Below the pieces are notes generated by a model. That model ran no database searches. It was not told the DNA's origin and was given only the letters and a program-made list of their open reading frames with translations. Of a stretch of DNA of 23,165 nt, positions 1 through 7,935 are shown in pieces. The DNA comes from a virus, in IMG/VR virus record IMGVR_UViG_3300047551_001421, positions 1 to 23,165 of that record; one strand, given 5' to 3'. The translations under genes were made by a program, and so were the position numbers. The first letter of the stretch is position 1, and the number at the start of each line of letters is the position of its first letter.

Positions 1-2580
1 CTCGTATTCCCAGCCGGATTCACGACCCTTAGGCGCGAGGTTGGCGCTGGTGGCATTGACCTGCAAGCGAACACCGCAAACAGTCAGGCCGTAGGGTTGC
101 GCACGAGGGTTGCCGGGCGTTACCGGGATTTGGACATTGAAGACTTGGGATGTGTTGAAACCGCCAGAGCTTTCGATGACGCGGATCGACTGGAAGCTCC
201 AAGCGCGGAAGCCAGGGAAATATGGGTGTGTCGCGGGGTATGTCTCATTTACGACGCCGGTAAATTCAAGCGTGATGGTGCGACCATCGCCAAGATTTAC
301 GTTTCTTGTGTATGTACGAACAAGACCGTATTGCGACGCCTGTCCAAACATTTCGTAATAGGTGGCACCAGCGCGGCCAACACTTGCCGAGTCAGGCAAC
401 CAGTCAAAGAACGAAACAGCAGTGGCAGTAACTGTTGCGTCTTCGATGTCTGGAATGAAGCTATCGATCTCAATCGCACTAGGGATTGTTGCGCCTAGGC
501 GTTCTTCTGTGACGCGGGCTGCTGTCGCCATTTGGCGGTTGAATTTGATTGACTTCGCAAGGCTGTACCTGCCAGTTGTGTTTAGCGAGAACGTGCCATA
601 CGCAGTGGAATAGACGCCGCCGATTGGATCACCGTTTTTGGCGTCGAGTACCAGCACGCGGAAGTCGTCTGGAAAACGGCGGGCAATGTCGGCACCGCTG
701 TTAGGAATAAAGCGATACTCAAACTGGCGTTGTTCTGGGTGGGTCAGCCGCAGGTAATTGAACTGATCCTGTGGTGTTTGGCCGCTGATGCAGAAGGTTT
801 GCCCCAGGGGTACCCAAGCGTATTCATTGCCTTGGGCGTCAGTGCCAGCAGGGCGAAGGAACACCGAGAACGCCGTTGTGCGGCGCATGTAAATGTTCAT
901 CGTGCCGCTTTGGATCGACACGCGATTGCGCTCGGCTTCTTTCAGGTCCGCTGGGCTCGGCAATGAGCCAAAGTTGCAAAGACCGTTTGCCTTTTGCCAG
1001 ACCTGACTACGAATGCCGATCTCGGTTACATCACAGGCGCGGGTATTGCGCACCACGCCCAAGGCAACGCGCAGGAGTGGGTAGAAGTTTGCGCCAGCGC
1101 TAAGTCCTAGACCATTGCGAGCATCTGTTTCGCCATTGTCGTCATTGCGGATGCCACGATCAATCATCTCATCGTTGACCAGGCCAATAGATGCGCTGTC
1201 TGCACCACCGCCGAAAATTTCTACGCAACGCAGTTTGATTTCTTGTGCAGCGGTGCCGTCGTAAATCGGTATTGCGCGATCAGTGACGACCCATGTCGTC
1301 CGCCCGATCATGAAGGTTTCGCCTTTTTGTAATGCGTCATCGGCAGCCTCTTGGCCATCAAGAATTTCTGAGTTGATGTCATCAACTTGTGTGTTCTTGG
1401 TGTCTTTGAACCAGTAACGCTCGCGGTTAATTTTGCCAGGTCTAATAGTAAATACCGCTTCATCGCCAACGCTGACTTGGCGCACTTCAGTGCGGGCATT
1501 TGCTGGCACGCGATTGACGGAGGTAATTCCCATCCTGCGTCCGTAGTTGCGCCCCACGCCCTTCTGGCCTTCTTTAATGATTTGAACCCAACGTGGATCA
1601 CCAGCCGCATCGGTGGTGGGCTCAATGCCGTAATCACCAGCAATTTTGATGCGCTCTAGCAGCAAAGCCCGACCCGGGTCATTGTCAGAGCTGTCAATCG
1701 CGTTGAGCTGTCCGTTGTTTTCTAGACGCGGAATTGCAACGACTCTCCAGTTGACCCGGTAGTTGGTGGCATTGGCAATGCCGGAGTAAACGCCAAACTG
1801 TGTGCTACTGCTAGGTGTATAGGCTTGGCAAAATCCTGTATCTGACGCAGACGAACGAGTTGGGCAGAGGTAAATATCGTCGTCGGTTTGAATATCACCA
1901 GCGTCTGGTTTGGCGCGTGTACCAAACAACAAATTTTGTGCTTTGACGCGAAATACTGTGTTGCTGTTGCGCTTCCAGTAGAAGGCAAAGTTGTGGCTAT
2001 AAATTGCGTCTAGTGGAGTATTGCCAAGGAAAATACCGTTCAGGTCTGGCGCTGTGATGCCACCACCTAGGCCCTGTTCACCGACAACCAACAGCAGCTT
2101 TACGGATTGCTGGGAGCCAAGGCTGAAAGCACGGGACCAGACAAGCCGTGGGGCGACAAGCATTCCACCGGTGGCGCCGGTGTATTTGCCAAAGATGACG
2201 GGGATCGGGTCGCCGTAAGTAGCAAGGTCGGCAATCGAATCAAAACCACTGGTGGCAAGGAAGCGATCACCACCACGGCGGCTGCGTAACTGGCGCTGGC
2301 GGACTTGGCCGACTTCCGATGGGGCCTTTGGTTTTGGGGTCAGTAAATAGCTAACCGCCGAAAGTGCTACCCCAACAGCAAGGTTGATAAGTACAGCTGT
2401 TAACGTTGCCGGTTCGTTTCGTATATCAGGTATGTTGTTGTATGCGGCGGGGCGTACTTGACTGCGATACAGCGCTTCATTTACAAATTTTTGGTAATCT
2501 TCTTCGCTACAACCAAGCGCTTCAATTAGTTGTTTTTCGTACGGAAGCAGCGGTAGTCGCTTAACTGCTCCAAGGGACAC
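1..2580 (-). CDS. J-like tail tip / host-specificity protein (partial, C-terminus beyond left edge)
   Basis: The minus-strand frame is open from 2580 to base 1 without a stop (860 codons), so the 3' end lies outside the window. I infer the central tail-fibre/tip attachment protein (lambda gpJ-like) that contacts the host at the distal end of the tail. Visible: an N-terminal helical stretch (LLPYEKQLIEAL, residues 11-22), one hydrophobic segment at about 59-80 followed by TPKPKAP, then a beta-rich region with YGDPIPVIFGKY near 120 and a WSRAF...GSQQ..KLLLVVGEQG block, as in phage host-specificity proteins. The hydrophobic segment suggests an N-terminal gpI-like part fused to gpJ. No ATG lies near the start. 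I chose GTG at 2578-2580 because GAAGG lies about 7 bases upstream; a second GTG sits directly before it. It overlaps the NlpC/P60-like gene by 55 bases. Position downstream of tape measure, minor tail and NlpC genes fits. The family is fairly sure, the start is not. Confidence 0.85.
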   Translation of the reverse strand, partial: MSLGAVKRLPLLPYEKQLIEALGCSEEDYQKFVNEALYRSQVRPAAYNNIPDIRNEPATLTAVLINLAVGVALSAVSYLLTPKPKAPSEVGQVRQRQLRSRRGGDRFLATSGFDSIADLATYGDPIPVIFGKYTGATGGMLVAPRLVWSRAFSLGSQQSVKLLLVVGEQGLGGGITAPDLNGIFLGNTPLDAIYSHNFAFYWKRNSNTVFRVKAQNLLFGTRAKPDAGDIQTDDDIYLCPTRSSASDTGFCQAYTPSSSTQFGVYSGIANATNYRVNWRVVAIPRLENNGQLNAIDSSDNDPGRALLLERIKIAGDYGIEPTTDAAGDPRWVQIIKEGQKGVGRNYGRRMGITSVNRVPANARTEVRQVSVGDEAVFTIRPGKINRERYWFKDTKNTQVDDINSEILDGQEAADDALQKGETFMIGRTTWVVTDRAIPIYDGTAAQEIKLRCVEIFGGGADSASIGLVNDEMIDRGIRNDDNGETDARNGLGLSAGANFYPLLRVALGVVRNTRACDVTEIGIRSQVWQKANGLCNFGSLPSPADLKEAERNRVSIQSGTMNIYMRRTTAFSVFLRPAGTDAQGNEYAWVPLGQTFCISGQTPQDQFNYLRLTHPEQRQFEYRFIPNSGADIARRFPDDFRVLVLDAKNGDPIGGVYSTAYGTFSLNTTGRYSLAKSIKFNRQMATAARVTEERLGATIPSAIEIDSFIPDIEDATVTATAVSFFDWLPDSASVGRAGATYYEMFGQASQYGLVRTYTRNVNLGDGRTITLEFTGVVNETYPATHPYFPGFRAWSFQSIRVIESSGGFNTSQVFNVQIPVTPGNPRAQPYGLTVCGVRLQVNATSANLAPKGRESGWEYE

Positions 2581-2894
2581 CACATCACCTTCGCCGTTAC
2601 CGTGTTGATGTAGAGAACGCCCTGCAGCCATACGACGGCAAATGCCCAAGGATCCTGGGCTACTAGCAACACATCCCCATCGTACTCAGCTCGGTCAACA
2701 CGTCTGCCCCACGAAAGCAAATCCCGCGCAATCGTCCGAGCTGATGCCGCATACCAGTCCTCCCTAAACGTTGGCGCTTCAATGCCGAGGCGTTCCAGCA
2801 CCGTATATACAAGGTGGATACAGTCGATTTCGCCGTCGCTTCCGTCCGCACCAAGGCGATACCGCAGACCGACTAGATCAGCGCAGTCGCACAT
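2526..2894 (-). CDS. NlpC/P60-like tail assembly protein (lambda gpK position)
   Basis: This 122-residue protein sits where siphophages encode a gpK-like NlpC/P60 tail protein, usually a cysteine peptidase of the tail tip. The start is taken as ATG at 2894, giving MCDCADLVGLRYRLGADG; a TTG eight codons upstream (2918) with AAGG before it is an alternative. The nucleophile motif is visible as EIDCIHLVY with Cys25, matching the family's DCxxLV pattern. The expected downstream histidine strand reads FAVVWLQGVLYIN and has no histidine, so catalysis may be lost or use another residue. The length is close to a lone NlpC/P60 domain without the JAB-type domain of full gpK. It overlaps the gene before it by about 17 bases and the J-like gene by 55 bases, as expected for a coupled tail-tip operon. 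Confidence 0.75.
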   Translation of the reverse strand: MCDCADLVGLRYRLGADGSDGEIDCIHLVYTVLERLGIEAPTFREDWYAASARTIARDLLSWGRRVDRAEYDGDVLLVAQDPWAFAVVWLQGVLYINTVTAKVMWCPLEQLSDYRCFRTKNN

Positions 2895-3345
2895 TGGCGG
2901 ATGTGGGGATGTTGCCAATCAAGCCTTGGGTAAGGCGGCGTAACGGGACATCAGCTCCAACAGCATCAAGAATTGTGTTGAGGCTTAGCGTCAGGCTGGT
3001 TTCATCCCATTGGCCGGCGGCAATCTGCCCGTTGTACTGGTGCATCAGGATGCCGGTGGTGCGGTCGTCTGGGTTGAGCGCCATCACGTACACACGCGCC
3101 AGCCAGCGTTCTGTAATGGCCGGCAATGCCCAGGCCCGGCTTAACTCGTTGTTTGGGAAGACAAGGCTGGCCTCAGTGTTGTCGCCGTTACGGTTGACGC
3201 TGACGCCACTAAATCCGAAGGGCAGGAAGGCGTAGTTGCTGCCGTCGTAGGCCGCGTTGGCGCCGATGAAAAAGTTCTGGAAGTAGTAGTTGGTGGTGTC
3301 GTCAGGCTTATTGAGCCGCAGGTAGTTGCCGAGTGCAATGTCCAC
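2878..3345 (-). CDS. Minor tail protein (lambda gpM/gpL position)
   Basis: This 155-residue protein lies between the tape measure and NlpC genes, the slot of lambda gpM and gpL, whose products build the distal tail tip. The sequence is beta-rich, with FFIGANAAYDGSNYAFLPFGFSG near the N-terminus and ERWLARVYVMALNPDD near residue 85. I see no catalytic motif or transmembrane segment. It carries no CxxC iron-sulfur cysteines of the kind known in lambda gpL, so a gpM-like or DUF1833-like role is as likely. The GTG start shares its G with the TAG stop of the tape measure gene (TAGTG), which points to translational coupling. Function is inferred mainly from position. Confidence 0.65.
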   Translation of the reverse strand: MDIALGNYLRLNKPDDTTNYYFQNFFIGANAAYDGSNYAFLPFGFSGVSVNRNGDNTEASLVFPNNELSRAWALPAITERWLARVYVMALNPDDRTTGILMHQYNGQIAAGQWDETSLTLSLNTILDAVGADVPLRRLTQGLIGNIPTSANVRLR

Positions 3346-5975
3346 TAAATTCCCACCCGCCTTCTGGCACTAGGAGACTGTTGTAGCCGGCGCAGTGCCA
3401 GCTGTTGGCCGCGTTCTGCACCTTGGCTGGCGGCTTGACGCATACCGGCCTGGAACTGATCGGCGGTCACGTAGTCCACGGAGTTGATGCGCTCCACGGT
3501 GTACCGAACGTCAATTGGTGCTGCAGTCATTGTGCCGCCTGCGCCTGCGCCGTCACTAGAGCCGGATGAGATAACACTGGAACCACGAGCACCAGCGGCA
3601 TAGCGCGTCATGGCGGAACGCATCTTGCTGGCAGGAATGACGTATTCGGATTCACCACCTTCCCCGATTAGAGCACGAGTAGGACCAGTAACAAAACCGC
3701 CTTCTGCAAAGCCTACGGAAGGGGCAAAAGGTACAGAACCTGGCGCGCCTCCCCCAGGTCCTAATGGATACTGCCTTATTCCAGAAACAAGACTGCCCGA
3801 ATCACCGCCAGACGAAGAACCACTTAAACCAGCAAAAAGACGAGCAATTCCAATTGCGGTGTACGTGGCAATCATTTGAGAAGCTGCGTCTAAAAGTGTG
3901 GCTCCAATACTTCCTAAGAAATCTGCAAATACTTGTTTGGCTGTTGTTGTACCTTTAATTAGTTCTGCAATACCTGTAGTCATGGCTGTACCAAAAGCGG
4001 TACCGATACCCATAATGCTTGTTTCCAAAGTCTGAGCTTGTAATTCTGCTAGTTGTAGTTCTTGCGTAAGTTTCGCTATTTCAGTGGCACGAGCTACTGA
4101 TTTACCTGCCGCTATCTGCTGCTCAAAGGCCGCGCCTGCCGGACCAATGAAACCGGCATTAAGACCAGTGCCAGTACTTGTTATTTGTTTTTGGAGTGTG
4201 ACAATTTCTTCCACGTCTTTACGTTGGTTGGCGAGTTCAAGTAACTGTTTATATTTTTCTACCTGATCGTTAGTTAAGTAACTTTGATCACGCTTCAAAT
4301 CAAGTAGTTTTTGCTCTATAATAGCTTGATCTTCTGTATTTGTAATACGTGCATTAGTCAGCTGTATCTCGTACTCTACGCCTCTAAGTACTGAAGCATA
4401 GCTGTCGGCTCTACGTTTTTCTTCCTCCCGAATTTTGTCTAGTCGCTCTTTTTCTACTATGGCAGCTCTAGCCGCAGCTATTTTATTTACCGCAATTTTT
4501 TCCGTTTGATAGTTCATATCTCTAAGTTGTTTTACTCTATCCCTTTCAATATCTGCTAGAATTTTTTCTGCCTCTACATCTATAGCTCTAAGAGTACGGT
4601 TCTGGAAACGTAAGTCCCTAATGCGGTCTTCCGCGTCACCAATAGCAATAATTGCTGCTAAATCTGCCTGTAAATCTGCAGTACGGTCTTCTGGTGGTTT
4701 AGGTCCGGTTCGTGTTCGTTTTGTAGTAAATTGCTCGTTAAGTCTGGCAACTTCAGATAAAAATTTACGTGTATCTTGCAAAGCTTTATCTTGGGCTTTT
4801 TTACGATCCTGTGCTTCTTTACGAATCTGGTCTACTCGAGCGTTACTTCCCAAAGTCTTTGGGTCTGTCGGTAAAGCGCGCCTTCCCGCTTCAATGTTAA
4901 ACACGTCTAAAGCAGCTGCAGCTAGTCTTTCGTACCAACGAACTTCTTCTGCGCGTTTGATTAGTTGTTTTTCTTGTAGTGCAAATAATTGTTGCTGTAA
5001 AAATACATTGGCGGATGCAGATCCGTTAAGCTCTAGTTGTTTTAGAGCTTCTTTAGCTTGACTGTCGGTAATATTATCCCGTAATTTTACAATCGCTTCT
5101 AGCGTTGATTTATTATCGATAGCTGCGGCTAAAGCGTTAAAAGCTTCTTCCCCTCCAGCTGCTCCAAAGCTAGTAGCAAGCGCTTCTCGTACATTGGCAG
5201 AAGAGAATTCAGAAAAAGCAGATACTAGCTTTAGGGCTTCGTCTTTGGCTATCCCTAATTGAGAAGCGAGTTTAGAAATATCAGCGGCGGTTGTTTGTGA
5301 TGATGATCCTGTAGTAGTTAAATTAGAGTTTAACGTTTTAAGCTCTGAGTTTAATTTTTGCGCATCATCTATAGCTTGTCCAATAGCCGTGCCAACCAAA
5401 GAAAGACCAAAACCGAGCGTACCCCCAAAAGCTCCGCCTAAAGCACCGCCTAATCCACCACCTATTGCCGCACCAGCTCCTTGACCAAAGAGTAAAGGAA
5501 ATGCTCCGCCTATAACTGCGTTGCTTGCTGCACTACCTAATCTTTTTCGTCCTGCTAAAGCAGTTTGTTTTTGTTGTTCGGCTGTAATTTTTTGTTGCTC
5601 AGCCCTAATTTTTTGTTCTGCGGCTAATTCTTGTTGCTTTAACTCCAGGCGCCTAGCAATTACTCCGCTTATGTAGTTTTCTGCTACAGCTCTATCTTTT
5701 ACGGATTTTATAGCTGCTTGCGCTTCTGCTCTACGCATTTCACTGACGCGCTTTTCTACAGCAAAAGCAGCTGCTTGCGCACTAGCTCCTGTTACTCCTG
5801 AGCCGCCTGGCCCCATAGGGACTGCAGATGCGGCTCCTGCAATAGTTCTGCGTACTACAACTGATTGTTTGTTTACTTGGTCAATAGTTTTAGATACTTG
5901 AGTAAGTTTATTTTGCAGTTCGTCTAAGTACCGTATGCCGCGTACGCCGATTTCAATATCAGCTCTGTAGGCCAC
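3345..5975 (-). CDS. Tail tape measure protein
   Basis: At 876 residues this is the longest complete gene here, and it follows the frameshifted chaperone pair, the standard place for the protein that sets tail length and passes through the tail tube. Visible: alanine/glutamine/lysine-rich coiled coils at about 75-145 and 395-620, a glycine/alanine-rich hydrophobic stretch at about 150-205 (GGGLGGALGGAFGG), a second hydrophobic stretch near 685-730, and the C-terminal motif FAEGGFVTGPT...IGEGGESEYVIP common in tape measure proteins. It is on the short side, suggesting a modest tail. The start is GTG (VAYRADIEIG). Hand-counted GC is about 35% in sampled lines between roughly 3900 and 5900, against about 60% in the portal gene, so this body may have a different history from its neighbours. 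No zinc peptidase or lysozyme motif was seen. Confidence 0.93.
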   Translation of the reverse strand: MAYRADIEIGVRGIRYLDELQNKLTQVSKTIDQVNKQSVVVRRTIAGAASAVPMGPGGSGVTGASAQAAAFAVEKRVSEMRRAEAQAAIKSVKDRAVAENYISGVIARRLELKQQELAAEQKIRAEQQKITAEQQKQTALAGRKRLGSAASNAVIGGAFPLLFGQGAGAAIGGGLGGALGGAFGGTLGFGLSLVGTAIGQAIDDAQKLNSELKTLNSNLTTTGSSSQTTAADISKLASQLGIAKDEALKLVSAFSEFSSANVREALATSFGAAGGEEAFNALAAAIDNKSTLEAIVKLRDNITDSQAKEALKQLELNGSASANVFLQQQLFALQEKQLIKRAEEVRWYERLAAAALDVFNIEAGRRALPTDPKTLGSNARVDQIRKEAQDRKKAQDKALQDTRKFLSEVARLNEQFTTKRTRTGPKPPEDRTADLQADLAAIIAIGDAEDRIRDLRFQNRTLRAIDVEAEKILADIERDRVKQLRDMNYQTEKIAVNKIAAARAAIVEKERLDKIREEEKRRADSYASVLRGVEYEIQLTNARITNTEDQAIIEQKLLDLKRDQSYLTNDQVEKYKQLLELANQRKDVEEIVTLQKQITSTGTGLNAGFIGPAGAAFEQQIAAGKSVARATEIAKLTQELQLAELQAQTLETSIMGIGTAFGTAMTTGIAELIKGTTTAKQVFADFLGSIGATLLDAASQMIATYTAIGIARLFAGLSGSSSGGDSGSLVSGIRQYPLGPGGGAPGSVPFAPSVGFAEGGFVTGPTRALIGEGGESEYVIPASKMRSAMTRYAAGARGSSVISSGSSDGAGAGGTMTAAPIDVRYTVERINSVDYVTADQFQAGMRQAASQGAERGQQLALRRLQQSPSARRRVGI

Positions 5976-6013
5976 GGCGCTTCGTCACACTCTGGTACTT
6001 CAGTTTACGGTGT

Positions 6014-6038
6014 AAAAAGCCGCCGGGTTAACGGCGGC
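6014..6038 (-). terminator. Rho-independent terminator at the end of the chaperone pair
   Basis: A 7-bp stem (GCCGCCG / CGGCGGC) with a 6-base loop spans 6019-6038. On the minus strand it is followed by five T (6014-6018). The TAA stop of the long chaperone product (6028-6030) lies inside the loop, so the last codons are part of the hairpin. It should reduce leftward transcription into the tape measure gene. Confidence 0.75.
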
Positions 6039-6560
6039 GTTTGGCCTTTTCCATTTCCTTTTGTTGGTCTTCGTTCAGGATTTGGAAGTAAGCGCTCCAG
6101 CCAAGCAATTCCTCGGCGGTCATGGTGGCGCGAACTTCGCTAAGGGACATACCAAGCTCTTTGGCTACTCCGAATTGGAGCATGAGCCAGTTGTCCTTGC
6201 GGAGTTCGGCGCTCAGGCTTTTGGGTCGATTGGCTCGGCGTCGTCGGTCAGAATCGCCAGCATCAGGGCTTGCAGGTCTTTGTCCTTGACTTCGTTTTTG
6301 AGGACATCCATTTCGCCGACGCTGAAAAGCTTGGTGCCGGATTCGTCGAGCGCTTTGGCGATCAGCAGTTGTAGTGCGAAAGCGTTGGCGTCGTCGGATT
6401 TGGCTTGCTTTTGGGCGCGTTCGCGCTCGGCCATTGTCAGTGGAGCCACCCACATTTCAAATGTGCTGCCATCAGAGAGTTCGACTACTTTTTTAGCCGG
6501 CTCCAGATTGGCTGCTTTACGCAGGCGATCGATTGCGCGGACTGGAATTGAGGCAGGCAT
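6028..6560 (-). CDS. Tail assembly chaperone, frameshifted long form (gpGT-like), joined at 6219
   Basis: This is the -1 frameshift product of the gene starting at 6560. Ribosomes would read to the slippery heptamer at 6219-6225, slip back one base, and continue in the frame ending at 6028, avoiding the TGA at 6213. The second frame adds about 63 residues (SLSAELRKDNWLMLQFGVAK... ending EKAKRRR), for about 177 in total. In lambda and many siphophages the rare GT fusion coats the tape measure protein and recruits tail tube subunits. The WSAYFQILNEDQQ-type helix in the extension resembles other gpT-like C-termini. Support: frame geometry, slippery site, and position directly before the tape measure gene. 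The frame upstream of about 6219 on its own is not a separate gene. Confidence 0.85.
6213..6560 (-). CDS. Tail assembly chaperone, short form (gpG-like)
   Basis: This 115-residue, helix-rich protein (MPASIPVRAIDRLRKAANLE... ending DDAEPIDPKA) is read without frameshifting. It lies between the major tail protein and tape measure genes, where siphophages encode the abundant gpG-like chaperone that keeps the tape measure protein soluble during tail assembly. The ATG has a good ribosome binding site (AGGA, 5 bases upstream). Its last codons hold the slippery heptamer CCCAAAA. A terminator lies just upstream at 6602-6627, so it either depends on readthrough or has its own promoter, which I could not identify. 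Confidence 0.85.
   Translation of the reverse strand: MPASIPVRAIDRLRKAANLEPAKKVVELSDGSTFEMWVAPLTMAERERAQKQAKSDDANAFALQLLIAKALDESGTKLFSVGEMDVLKNEVKDKDLQALMLAILTDDAEPIDPKA
6219..6225 (-). other. -1 ribosomal frameshift heptamer (C CCA AAA)
   Basis: In the zero frame of the short chaperone the codons are GAC CCA AAA GCC TGA. This gives the X XXY YYZ heptamer C CCA AAA two codons before the stop. A -1 slip re-pairs as CCC AAA and continues AGC CTG AGC in the open frame ending at 6028. This is the classic arrangement of siphophage tail chaperones. Confidence 0.85.
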
Positions 6561-6601
6561 AAAGTCCTGTTTGTTTGGGTCTACTGTAGCGGACTAGACA
6601 T

Positions 6602-6627
6602 AAAAAACCCCGGCTTGGCGGCCGGGG
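6602..6627 (-). terminator. Rho-independent terminator behind the major tail protein gene
   Basis: A perfect 7-bp GC-rich stem, CCCCGGC / GCCGGGG (6608-6614 and 6621-6627), is followed on the minus strand by six T (6602-6607). It lies 30 bases after the major tail protein stop and before the chaperone gene, so the highly expressed tail tube gene would end its own transcript here. Confidence 0.85.
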
Positions 6628-6656
6628 TCACTGAACCTTGCTGCTCAAGCAGCGTA

Positions 6657-7427
6657 TCAGGATTTAGCCCAGTCGAACGTGGGGGTTGCGGCAGGGCGGA
6701 AGTTGACGGTCACCGATTGGGCGTCGTCAGGGTTGATGTTCAGGCTGGCAGAAGTCAGCACAGCATCAAAGCTGATCGAGCGGCTAAGGGTTTCGCTCAG
6801 GGTGCCACCGCTGAAAACGCGGTCGGTGTAGAGCTTAAAGGCGGCGCCGTTTTGCTGGCGCTGCAGCACGTCTTCGATCATCCGGTTGGACAGGGCGGCG
6901 TCTTCGTCGGTCATGTAGACCGTGGCGGTGCCGGTGCCATCGCCAAAGCCGCTGATGTAGGTGCGGAAGGGCACGTACTGACCAGGGGTTTGACCGATGG
7001 TGGTTACGTCGATTTCAGCGCGGCTAATTTCAAAACTCCAATCGCGGACTTGACCGACAACAGCGAAGTCGGCGTAGTACACCTCAAACTCGTTGGGGGC
7101 AACAGCTGTGCCGTCATCGGTGATGGCCAGAATGGTGCCACCAGCAGAAGTTGACACGGTTAGGGCGCCGGTAGCCGCGGTGTAGCTCAGCACGTAATAC
7201 GTGGTGGCATCCGAAATAGGTGCAGGCAGAGTGCCAGTGCCGGAACCGCCGGTCTGGCTGTTCACGACGCGGAACTTCACCGGATCGCCGACTTTGAAGT
7301 TCAGGTAAGGGGCAACCGTGATTACATCGGTGCCGGCATTGACGCCGGATTCGCCGAAGTTGCCGGTGGTGCCGGCGGGTTTGTAGTAGAGAGCGCCGGA
7401 CGTGCCGGACAGAACGGTGGTGGCCAT
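6657..7427 (-). CDS. Major tail (tube) protein
   Basis: This 256-residue, beta-rich protein directly precedes the frameshifted chaperones, the expected place of the tail tube subunit. The start is ATG at 7427 (MATTVLSGTSGALYYKPAG); a TTG four codons upstream is less likely. The region from about residue 30 to 110 (VGDPVKFRVV, DATTYYVLSYTAATGALTVS, an AGGT-type turn) looks like an inserted beta domain between the first strand and the core tube fold, which resumes with YYADFAVVGQVRDWSFEISRAEIDVTTIG. The C-terminal half (LNINPDDAQSVTVNFRPA) has the look of phage tube proteins. It is followed by its own strong terminator. The upstream ribosome binding site is weak. The role is secure from context and fold style; the insertion is inferred. 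Confidence 0.88.
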   Translation of the reverse strand: MATTVLSGTSGALYYKPAGTTGNFGESGVNAGTDVITVAPYLNFKVGDPVKFRVVNSQTGGSGTGTLPAPISDATTYYVLSYTAATGALTVSTSAGGTILAITDDGTAVAPNEFEVYYADFAVVGQVRDWSFEISRAEIDVTTIGQTPGQYVPFRTYISGFGDGTGTATVYMTDEDAALSNRMIEDVLQRQQNGAAFKLYTDRVFSGGTLSETLSRSISFDAVLTSASLNINPDDAQSVTVNFRPAATPTFDWAKS

Positions 7428-7451
7428 AGGGCGTACCAAGTGAACGTTGTT

Positions 7452-7492
7452 GGGCGGGCACTGCCCGGCTTAATACAGGTTAGCGCCTGTAT
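7452..7492. other. Two inverted repeats before the major tail protein gene
   Basis: The gap between the tail terminator stop (7504) and the major tail protein ATG (7427) holds a 7-bp inverted repeat ATACAGG / CCTGTAT with a 6-base loop (7473-7492), next to the palindrome CGGGCACTGCCCG (7455-7467). No T tract follows on the minus strand, so neither looks like a terminator. Leader structure or an mRNA processing/stability element for an abundant message is possible. Confidence 0.45.
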
Positions 7493-7503
7493 GTAAGCAC
7501 CAT

Positions 7504-7935
7504 CTACGACAACACAGTTGCAACGTAGGAGGTGTCAATCCGCCCCACAAAATGCGGAGCTTCTTCTGTTGATGAAAATGTAGGTCCATTTATTTCTCCT
7601 ACGCGGAAAAATACACCGCTATTTGTTTTTGCTGTGTTGTTTAGTGTTTCTAGTACGCCGACGGCCGTGGTTAACAAAGTTTGGTTGCGGGCTGGGCCTT
7701 TGCCTTTTTCCGTGAAAATACGGATAACAATCGCGCCACGAGCGTTGTCAACGCTGCTGGTAAGCGTGGGTTCGTTGGTAATACCGAAAGTAACATTGAC
7801 GCGAACGTATTCAGTGGTCGTATTGGGTGGGACTGCTGTGATGTTGTCGAAGTACACAGGTACTGCTGGTGCCAGTGCACCAAAAGCAGTAAGCAGCGGA
7901 TTCTCGACGGCGGCGCGGATGGCTTGGTAGTTCAT
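7504..7935 (-). CDS. Tail terminator protein (DUF4128-like)
   Basis: This 143-residue protein (MNYQAIRAAVENPLLTAFGALAPAVPVYFDN...) resembles the phage tail terminator family: an N-terminal helix that begins with a full-length amphipathic segment, then PVYFDN, a strand with VRVNVTFG, and a central RGAIVIRIFTEKGKG strand. Tail terminators cap the finished tube and join it to the head. Gene order fits, just before the major tail protein and just after a gp10-like protein. Its ATG overlaps the TGA stop of the preceding gene (ATGA, 7932-7935), indicating coupled translation. No motifs for other functions were seen. Confidence 0.75.
   Translation of the reverse strand: MNYQAIRAAVENPLLTAFGALAPAVPVYFDNITAVPPNTTTEYVRVNVTFGITNEPTLTSSVDNARGAIVIRIFTEKGKGPARNQTLLTTAVGVLETLNNTAKTNSGVFFRVGEINGPTFSSTEEAPHFVGRIDTSYVATVLS

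Noticed and set aside
1308-1988. Two minus-strand frames of 88-111 codons within the first 2 kb
   Set aside because: They lie in other frames inside the J-like tail protein, whose own frame is open from 2580 to base 1.
6061-7154. Two plus-strand open frames (178 and 179 codons) over the chaperone and major tail genes
   Set aside because: Both are antisense to well supported tail genes, and the second runs through the 3' end of the tail protein gene with no ribosome binding site.
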